Assembly (NCBI RefSeq): GCF_000315625.1
Contig: NW_005434460.1
Location: 1-64,000 of the forward strand
DNA: 64,000 nt
DNA from: Guillardia theta CCMP2712
Lineage: Eukaryota; Cryptophyceae; Pyrenomonadales; Geminigeraceae
Direction: 5' to 3'
In this document: piece by piece, positions 52,731 through 64,000 of the stretch
Position numbering within the stretch: the first letter of the stretch is position 1
Layout: each line of letters opens with the position of its first letter
Notes under the pieces: model-generated
Told to the model about the DNA's origin: nothing
Database searches by the model: none
What the model saw: the letters and a program-made list of their open reading frames with translations, nothing else
Translations under genes and position numbers: made by a program

Positions 52731-55068
52731 TCAGTCCAGCAGACGTTGGCGGCACTCAGGTCCTTGTGCTTGTGTTGTCCTCGTTGAATCATCAAAATCC
52801 GCTCCACTCGCATTCTGGTAGAGAGAAAAAGTTTTCTTAATGACAGAGAAGATTCACAACCTCGGGTGCATACCTGCTCTAGATCGTCCTTGTCGAGACA
52901 GTCGTTCTCTTCAGCCGCACTCGCATCATGGTGATCAGATTCCTCGCGTTGAAATGGGCCTTCCCACATCTCCTTCAGCTCTCCTCGTGACCTTGCAGGA
53001 ATCGTTATTTCGATGAGGTTCAACGGCGTAGTCACCAGCTCAGAAGCAAGAAGGGCCAGAGCGTGCACGGCACGAGGTAAAGCAGTGCCGGCTGTCCCAT
53101 ATGCATGACCAACGATGCCAGGATAGCAAACATCAGTCCGACGGCATAGCCGAAGCTAATGTACAAGAAATATCCTCCAAGAGCACTAATGCATGGTGAG
53201 AATGAATAAACAAAGATATCAAAACAACCTTTTCTGCTTCAGGTTATCCACACGAAGGGCGAAGGAAACAAGAAGCCCTGGAAGAACGACGTCTCCCAGT
53301 CCTAGTAAGGTCACTCCACCCGCCCAGTCCTGAGCTCACTTGCATGAGAAATTCAAATAATCTCTCGCTAATCTTGCATACCAGAACTTTAGGAACCACC
53401 AGCAACATTGGAATCATTTCCGGAGGAGAGTCATGGTCTGTTCCATTGGTCCAGTCATGCCCTTGCCCGGTTGCAACGCCTAGTCAAGGGACGTTCAACT
53501 TTCGTGGTCAATCGCAGGTTTACACACCTATCATCACATTCTCGGAAAAAAGGAGCGGGCTGATGAAGACCCAGAAGATGTCGTATAGAACGGCAAGAGA
53601 TAGTAAAACTGTACAAACCTGAAGACAAGCTAAGTGGCAGACAGAAATGCTCGAATTGTGAAACCTTGATATCATTGAATCGCACGATGCTGATGATATG
53701 TAAGCAGAGACTCGCTGACATGATATCTTGCAGGATCCAAACCCATGAAGATTGATGTCGATTGACAAACCAAAAAACTGGAATGCGGCGTTTAATTGGA
53801 GCTGAATGAATAGTTCGATGGCAAAGATCTCACCTGCAATTGCTATACAAAGCGGAAGGGTCACAAGGATTGACACGCTTGTTCTACCAAGTCGCCAGAG
53901 ATGAACCTATTTGATCCCTCAGATCTCATAGAGATGATCGATAGCAACGCAATGGAATGAGTTCATATCATTCCTTTGCGACTATACCTTCTTCGCACAT
54001 GACTGAAATGCCCTCTCTAGGAGTGGAGTTGCCACTGAGACAAAAGCAGAGATCGACGCAAAGCAGTACAAGACCACCAAGATCAAGATCAGGTCTCGGA
54101 TGAAGAAAACAAAAACACAAGAACCCCTGTATTCGTCGGAAAACAATCTCAGCAAGATCTCAACTAAACAAGACAAGAGCACCTGATGAAACAACGATGA
54201 ACCCTAACGCATGACCCATGTTCAGTTCTTGGAATGGGAGGTTCTTGTCGAAACCCTCGACTTCCCCTCGTTCGCCTACTACATTTCCTGCAGCAGTATT
54301 TCGCTCTGTGTATGCACTCAGGTACGAGGCTATCACCACGATTGAGACGCCCATCGCCCATATAATCACTGATGCTGGATCGATCGACGGGTGCTTACGA
54401 GCATACACTTTCATCCGCAAAGTGCGAGCATCATGTGCAGCAATGATAAGCTTGAGCGCTTGATAATCTTTGGAGCTGATCATGATGCTTGGAATACTCA
54501 TGTTGTTGCACAGAGAATCGTATTCTTGAGGGCAGCCCATCGGAAAAAGAGCATTCTCAAGGTCACTCTCATCATTCCCTACGATCAGTGCAGAGGCGTT
54601 GGCTCTCCATGCATTGATGGTCTTGTTGAAGAAGTTGCATTCCCCTCTCTGTGCTACAACGATTGCTCCCCCAACATCTTCAATGCTGTTGCATAGTTTG
54701 GAGTTGGACCCTGTGCGAAACGAAACACTCAGTTCTACATGCAATTCAAGTCCTCACTTACCCTCAGCGTCGGACAAAAACAAAACCCTGTTGAAGATAG
54801 CTGTAACATCGTCTGGAGGGCAAGCTCCGAATAAAGCAATCTTCCCTTGTATCAAAATGCTTGCATTGTTCTCTTGAGTTTCGTTGGGCAGCTTGTCGAC
54901 TACCTCCACTATGGTATCAGGTGTTGCTGCATCTGCAATTTGAACTAGAGGCCAATCGCAACCATTCACCCCAGGAAGGCATAGAGTCAAAACAACAAAC
55001 ACTACAGAGTAAAAGAAAATCTTGGGATCCCGCTCTCTTCTCCGTTTGGAGAAAAGGGATTTAACCAT
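52731..55068 (-). CDS. Signal peptide peptidase-like (SPPL) intramembrane protease
   Basis: Aspartyl intramembrane protease of the presenilin/SPP clan. Starts at ATG 55068 with a hydrophobic signal ([19 protein letters not shown]). A lumenal PA domain follows ([45 protein letters not shown]), as in SPPL2. Then nine predicted helices with [58 protein letters not shown], catalytic [15 protein letters not shown] (YD), [22 protein letters not shown], catalytic [18 protein letters not shown] (GLGD) and [11 protein letters not shown] (QPALLYLVP, the PAL motif). All signature residues are intact. Just after LVPCTL near 53068-53055 the frame shifts by one base before [10 protein letters not shown], and [12 protein letters not shown] follows. 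This is a possible assembly indel, an unseen intron or a real lesion. The tail exon is acidic and ends RQRLLD. Confidence 0.88.
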
Positions 55069-55843
55069 GTCACAGGAAGTTTGTCGCGGATATTCAAGCT
55101 ACGTAGAATTAGAATCTGTGGATGGGGGAAGAGGGAGGTTGGGGCAGAAGGTAGGAGGGAGCGGATGGGGGAGAGAGCGGAGGAGCGAGAGGTAGGATGC
55201 AGGGATATGGGGGAAGCAACGACTGGAGTCAAGGGGAATTCAGGAGCCAGCCATAGAGCCCTCTGCTCCTCCACTGCTCTCTATTCCAGGGGGTGATGGT
55301 ACTCCCACTACCCCCTTTTGACTCTCAAATTCAGTACAACAATACCTAGGTGGGTACACTATTTTAACTTTGGGTGGGGGGTCAGAAAAGTGGGGTAATG
55401 CCTCTAAAAATGATATTTTAAATACTCCCCTGTCAACTAATAGATAAACGGAATCATGTGTATCCCTGAGGATACTTTCCTCGTAGAAGACCAATTAAAA
55501 CTTTACTCAAAGTTAAGTTAAAAAATACCAATTTCGAGTAGTAAAGATAACACGGCAGTGCGCGACTCGATCCGGGCGGGCCGTCGGTAGTTTTGATTGA
55601 AGGCGTGTTTACACGCAAGGGAGGACAAGGAGCAAGAGCAGGAGGAACAGGAGGAGGAGCAGGAGGAGCAGGAGGAGCAGGAGGAGCAGGAGGAGCAGGA
55701 GTGGTAAATGAGCCATGTAAGAGTCATGTAGATGCCATTTGGCCCTGGACTTGAGGCGTATCTCGACAAGATGAGTTGCCATGGATTACCAAAATTCGTG
55801 CTCCGCCTTTTTTTGCTGCCAGTTTGAGTTTGGTGAATCTGTG
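55069..55843. other. Intergenic region: G-run words, dispersed motif copy 5, GGAGCA repeat
   Basis: 55285-55400 has gggggtgatggtactccc and similar words. TTTACTCAAAGTTAAGT lies at 55502-55518, followed by taaaaaa as at 15408, and by GC-rich actcgatccgggcgggcc. 55640-55702 is a GGAGCA-type repeat. The frame of the next gene is open from 55781. Confidence 0.6.
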
Positions 55844-59861
<4,018 letters not shown>

Positions 59862-60046
59862 TGCGTTTGGATGCACAACATCAGGCTGGCCTCCTTTGGG
59901 CTCGAAATGGACAATGAAAGCAAGAATTTACAAGAGAAAGCGTAGGTCGACATCAGATCACTCTCGGACAAAAGTCGTCGACCTGAAATCGTTTCAAACC
60001 AACAGAAAGATAGCAGGTGAACAGATGATGACACGTCTAAACGTCC
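59862..60046. other. Short intergenic region between convergent genes
   Basis: About 185 bp between the helicase stop and the presumed stop of the RCC1-repeat gene; no feature seen. Confidence 0.4.
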
Positions 60047-63007
60047 TCACCGTACAGAGCGCGTCCTCCGCCCGAAGTATACAGTAAGATCTGCAGGGAC
60101 CTGAACTTCCTTTTTCCAAGTCAGCAGAGAAAAGGATTCACTCCGCCTACTTGAGGACGAAGTGCTCTTCAATAGCTTGGGGCTCTTATTGCTCATCAAC
60201 GATCCTGGATCGAACATGTTGGGTGCAGGCTTGTCCAATGGTGTGATCTATGACCAGGGTATCAAAGACTGGGGACGCAAAAGTCAGGCACCTTCATGAT
60301 CAGATTCGCTATCATCCTCCTGTCTCTCTCTGTTTCGACATCCTGCCTTCCTGTCAGGGAGCTCTGACTGTAAGGCATCTTACCATTAGTAGCTGATGTA
60401 GAATGCTGTGGGGATCGCGAATTTCAATGCCCAGGAGGTCCATGGCTTCCAGCTTGCTGATCAGCATCTGGATGTGGTTGAGAAGCGTATGTAGGAGTGC
60501 TTGTGTTGACACCTCGACTCTCAACAGTCCAGGTCCTGAAAGCTGAAGAAAGAGGTTGGCAGCTTCTATCGCACCCTACTGCAAGTTATTCTGCGAGAAG
60601 GTTCAGCAGCAAGGTATATACCTGATAGTCGTGAATGTGAAACAGACAGAGGAAGAGGCCTGAAAGAGTTTCTTGAAGGATAGCTGAGATTCTTGCGAGG
60701 CATTCTTTCAGTGCGTTTACTCTTCTGCTCTCCTTCACCCTTACCGATCTCGGATGCCATCGGGGGCAAAGGGCGAGCAAGCCAGCAGCTTGTCGACACG
60801 CATGCTGTTTGATGTCAGCGAGACACGACTAGAAGCGGATTGTTTCCTGACCCTATCGAAACAACAATCTCGTATTCTTTCGCTGCCAACATGGATTTCT
60901 TCGCGGGGACTGTCAAATGCGAATATGTATGAGAAGAGCCGGACCTTGGATGCTCGGAGTCGATTTCCTTTGTCCTGATGCGCCTCCATTTCTTGTACCT
61001 GTTTTCGTGTCATATCCACCTCGTTTCCAAACGGACCGGACCTCGCGAATCATAAGATAGCTTGCTCTTTCTTGCAAATACCTTCTGTGATCTTGTGAGA
61101 TTACATGTAGCATACTACATGTAGCAAACTACTCACTCGCTAGCTTCCGATCTTGCTTCAGATGATTTCTGCACTTTGCTCTCCCGGTCTGAGCACACCA
61201 AAACAGCGAGGGTTGATCCTCCGCAGCAAACGTTTATTGCGAATAAGCTCTGTTCTTCCTGCATCGCTGGCTCAGAAATGATTGCAAGATTTCCTCTCAC
61301 CTTGTCTTTGAGCTGCAATCTCCTCGGCCTAAGCACAGGGCCCAGAGGTTCGTCGCTCCTCTCTCTCGTCAACAGATTGCAGTCTCCCGCCTTACAAACA
61401 TTCTCAAGGCTATGAGCCAATCATCGCCTCATTACCCATCCCCACACATAGAGCTCTCCTTCGTTTGTCAAAGCTGCTGTATGGAAAGAGCCGCATGCTG
61501 CCTTGGTGATGTTCTTATGCTTGAGATCCTTGCATGAAGTGAGAAAGGCACCAATGAGCCTCCATACCTTAACAGCAGCAGGAACATACAGGTCTGCCAT
61601 CATCCCGCTACCCAGTTGGCCTTCACCTCCCTGACCTCTGCGTCATTTGTGTGCTCTTTTCCTCACAGTAGGTTTTCAACCCCAACCCCCTTCCTGCTTT
61701 CAACCTCCTTATTCTTTCATCCCCTCCCTATCTTCACCTTCCCCCACGTGTACAACTTCCCCTTCTCTCCAACGGCAGCTGAGTGGAAAAGACCAGCAGA
61801 GATCGCTGCGATCGAGTCCTCTACAGGAAGCAGATCAGAGGACTGAAGGAGTCATCTACACCTCCTACCAATATTGACTCTTGTTGGCTGATTACAGACT
61901 CGAAAAGGCTCAGGGAAGAGAAGAGAATCATCTTCTACGAAGTCTGGGTAGTTCTTTCTTGCATTTCCTGCCCCCAGACAGCCATATCCATTCAGTCCCC
62001 TGCCATGATTCGTCACGCAAGCAGGAAGAACGCATGCGTTGCACCATGAGAACACGATCCCTTGCGAGCTGAGAGCTATCGAGTGCTTGTCACCCGCAGC
62101 CACAGACGCGATGAGGGTAGACCTCAGCAGGTCAACCTTGACGAACCTTCAGCTCTTGTGCCTCTGTGAAGTCTCACCTGATGAGGAAGCTTTAATGATT
62201 CTTGTCCGACGTCACCAAGTCCTAGCTGGCCGAATTTATGACAACCCCTGAGACAAGCGCTGTCGGCTTGACAAGCATCACTTCAACTTTACCATCCCCA
62301 TAGGCCTCCATTCTCGTCCACAGCTAGACTATGCGATGAGCCGCAAGCGACTTCAACGATTCTCACTCCTCTTAAATGTCCTTCAACAACTTTCAGTGAT
62401 CAGCTACCCGACCAGGTCACAAGAACCGAGCAAGCAAGGTTGATGATGGGAGATTGGCACTCCCAGCCCAAGCCTTCCGCTCTTGCCAAGGCCCCAAGCG
62501 AACGTCACTCCCTGCAATCTAGAGTTACTGAAGCAGTTGGAGGAGAAGTCAGAGGAGCTAGACCTTGGAAGTAACCGCAAGCGTGTGACTGCGCCCTGAT
62601 GCAAGCGAGATGAATGTGTCGTCTACAACATCATTTTCAAGGTGGGGAAACAAGCACGGAGATGCGTTACCCTCACAAGTCGTCGAGACCTTGCGGGGTT
62701 GACGACTTGACCTTGTGTCTCCTGTTCCAAGCTACAAGGCGTCAGTATCAAATTCGCTTTTTTTCAAAGCTCATGTTTACCTGTCCATGAACATTTTCGC
62801 CCCATGCATAAAGGGCAGGTCGGGAATCTTTATCGAGCAATGTGCATACAACATGACTTTGTATGACATCAGGTCTGAGATATACAGCAAACCAACATCT
62901 TACCGCCAGCCACATGATATAAGGGTTCTCGGTTGCCTTTCAGAGATCTCGAGAACTTCATGTTTTCCTAACCAGCCATTGCTCCATACCAGTATTTCCA
63001 TATCCAT
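60047..63007 (-). CDS. RCC1-repeat (regulator of chromosome condensation) protein
   Basis: Many short exons from a tentative ATG at 63007. RCC1 blades are recognisable in order: LVWSNGWLGKHEVLEI with RTLISCGW; PALYAWGENVHGQ; FISLASGRSHTLAVTSKGV, TFAWGLGKSGRLGLG; VRIVEVACGSSHSLAVDENG, GLWGW; KFGQLGLGDV; LIASVAAGDKHSIALSSQGI, VFSW; GLNGYGCLGAGN; ITKAACGSFHTAALTNEGEL, YVWGW; and INVCCGGSTLAVLV. That is about seven blades, one full propeller. RCC1 itself is the Ran GEF; many RCC1-repeat proteins have other roles, so Ran exchange is not assured. The C-terminal part (60047-61100) has coherent open segments without a known domain (VDKLLACSPFAPDG; LISKLEAMDLLGIEIRDPHS) and could belong to a separate gene. 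Confidence 0.75.
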
Positions 63008-63199
63008 CAACACCTTTCACCTTCTTCCAGCTTTTCATAAGAGATTTTTCTCATGCTTCTTAACCTATCTTCTTTTCTGCCCCTTTGCCTGTCGCAGGTC
63101 GAGCTCAACGTTATCTGAATTATCATCATGTACAACATGTTGAGGCTACATGCCCCGTTGCGGCTTGTAGAATCCATTCCATCCCCAACATTTTCTGAG

Positions 63200-63406
63200 T
63201 CGGGTTTAGGGTTTGTCGGGTTTAGGGTTTGTCGGGTTTAGGGTTTGTCGGGTTTAGGGTTTGACGGGTTTAGGGTTTGTCGGGTTTAGGGTTTGTCGGG
63301 TTTAGGGTTTGACGGGTTTAGGGTTTAGGGTTTAGGGTTTAGGGTTTAGGGTTTAGGGTTTAGGGTTTAGGGTTTAGGGTTTAGGGTTTAGGGTTTAGGG
63401 TTTAGG
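63200..63406 (+). repeat. Telomere-type TTTAGGG array, degenerate then perfect
   Basis: The left half alternates TTTAGGG with TTTGTCGGG or TTTGACGGG (16-bp higher-order unit). The right half is about 14 perfect TTTAGGG units. This is the plant/algal telomere sequence. The G-rich strand reads rightwards, as at a right chromosome end, yet about 600 bp of other sequence follows, so here it is interstitial or subtelomeric. Confidence 0.95.
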
Positions 63407-63482
63407 CACTGAAGTATATCAGAGGAGGGAGCAGAGCAGAAGCACGGCTGCCATAAGGGCCAGCCAAGTCGGGCCGAACTGC

Positions 63483-63684
63483 CAGGTTCCTTATTTCCTG
63501 GCAGGTTCCTTATTTCCTAGGAGGTTCCTTATTTCCTGGCATGCAGGTTCCTTATTTCCTGGCATGCAGGTTCCTTATTTCCTGGCATGCAGGTTCCTTA
63601 TTTCCTGGCATGCAGGTTCCTTATTTCCTGGCATGCAGGTTCCTTATTTCCTGGCATGCAGTTTCCTTATTTCCTGGCATGCAG
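63483..63684 (+). repeat. 23-bp tandem repeat next to telomere-type array
   Basis: Nine units of aggttccttatttcctggc, the later ones extended by atgc to 23 bp. The third unit onwards is nearly uniform; the last has agttt for aggtt. It creates frames reading FLACRFLIS-like repeats that I do not regard as genes. Confidence 0.95.
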
Positions 63685-63753
63685 ATTTGCGGTACCCCTG
63701 CGCTGGTGGAGTAAGAGCCGCCAGGAACGACGGAAGCTTGGGAAACCATTGAG

Positions 63754-64000
63754 AATGCTCCGAAGCATGTGGCCAATATCTATTGTGAACCCTGACGAGA
63801 TCGTGCAGTACCGTACCTCCAGCTACCTCAAGAGGCAGACGGAAACTGGAACGATGCCGTCACCAGCTGAGCTTGTGCGACGACTGGATGACTTCGCAAG
63901 GCAGAATCCCAAAAGCAGGACGAGCAAAGCTCTGAAAGCCAAAGAGATATCCTTGGAAGCCTTAGCCGAAGCCATCAGTCACACATGCAGCTTTGCTGAA
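63754..64000 (+). CDS. Partial ORF running off the window end
   Basis: Open from ATG 63754 to the last base, and open in the same frame upstream to about 63690 (RWWSKSRQERRKLGKPLRML). It reads WPISIVNPDEIVQYRTSSYL, then MPSPAELVRRLDDFARQNPK and ISLEALAEAISHTCSFAE. Composition is ordinary for a coding exon. No family is recognised from this fragment. It may be an internal exon of a gene extending right. Confidence 0.45.

Noticed and set aside
63483-63684. CRISPR-like array
   Set aside because: The units are contiguous, without spacers, in a eukaryotic genome; it is a minisatellite.
63564-63752. 62-codon frame of repeated FLACRFLIS-like units
   Set aside because: It is a translation of the 23-bp tandem repeat; a start codon exists only because the unit contains atg.

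Overview
The window is nuclear DNA of a eukaryotic alga, most likely a cryptophyte close to Guillardia theta. This is inference from four signs. Genes are split by many very short GT-AG introns (about 40-60 nt in several genes). Two proteins begin with a signal peptide followed directly by a Phe-led transit-like segment, the bipartite signature of red-lineage complex plastids. A TTTAGGG-type repeat is present. Intergenic DNA is rich in simple repeats and GC-rich islands. Two N gaps (19533-20080 and 41264-41363) sit in polypurine/polypyrimidine tracts.

Layout. 1-5000: simple repeats, a GC-rich island and a convergent pair of related small genes of unknown function. 5063-8010: J-domain protein with a plastid-type presequence and four C-terminal zinc-ribbon-like knuckles. 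9041-11080: multi-pass membrane protein with a probable RelA/SpoT-like tail. 11608-12928: PGAP4/TMEM246-like glycosyltransferase (minus). 13190-16030: gene-poor, with GC-rich islands and a dispersed 17-bp motif. 16773-17760: unrecognised multi-exon gene. 18430-24037: acidic, low-complexity coding region. 24161-26595: PDZ plus Sfi1-repeat protein (minus) carrying a recent tandem duplication. 27160-29070: collagen-like plus C-type lectin protein. 29660-31263: unknown gene. 31555-32737: TAF10 (minus). 33171-35835: two cyclic-nucleotide-binding domains fused to a CDC14-type phosphatase (minus). 37690-39220: saccharopine-dehydrogenase-like protein. 39376-41100: GT17 glycosyltransferase (minus). 41560-43520: CCCH-RRM-methyltransferase protein (minus). 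44123-45126: secreted protein with W-L-AA-LG repeats (minus). 45862-49958: DEX1-like FG-GAP membrane protein with inserted EF-hands. 50412-52058: plastid-targeted aluminium-resistance/methionine gamma-lyase family enzyme (minus). 52731-55068: SPPL-type intramembrane protease with PA domain (minus). 55844-59861: POLQ/HELQ-type repair helicase. 60047-63007: RCC1-repeat protein (minus). 63200-63684: a telomere-type array and a 23-bp tandem repeat, then a partial ORF running off the window.

The genes do not form an operon-like system; they are independent eukaryotic transcription units. Themes recur: secretory pathway and glycosylation (PGAP4-like, GT17, SPPL, DEX1-like, lectin), genome and cell-cycle functions (helicase, TAF10, CDC14 fusion, Sfi1 protein, RCC1) and plastid import (J-protein, PLP enzyme, perhaps the saccharopine-dehydrogenase-like protein). 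The most unusual architectures are the cNBD-cNBD-CDC14 fusion, the CCCH-RRM-methyltransferase fusion, the membrane protein with a RelA/SpoT-like tail, the PDZ-Sfi1 protein and the EF-hand-bearing DEX1 homologue. Exon boundaries were placed by eye from GT/AG sites and reading phase and need RNA evidence.
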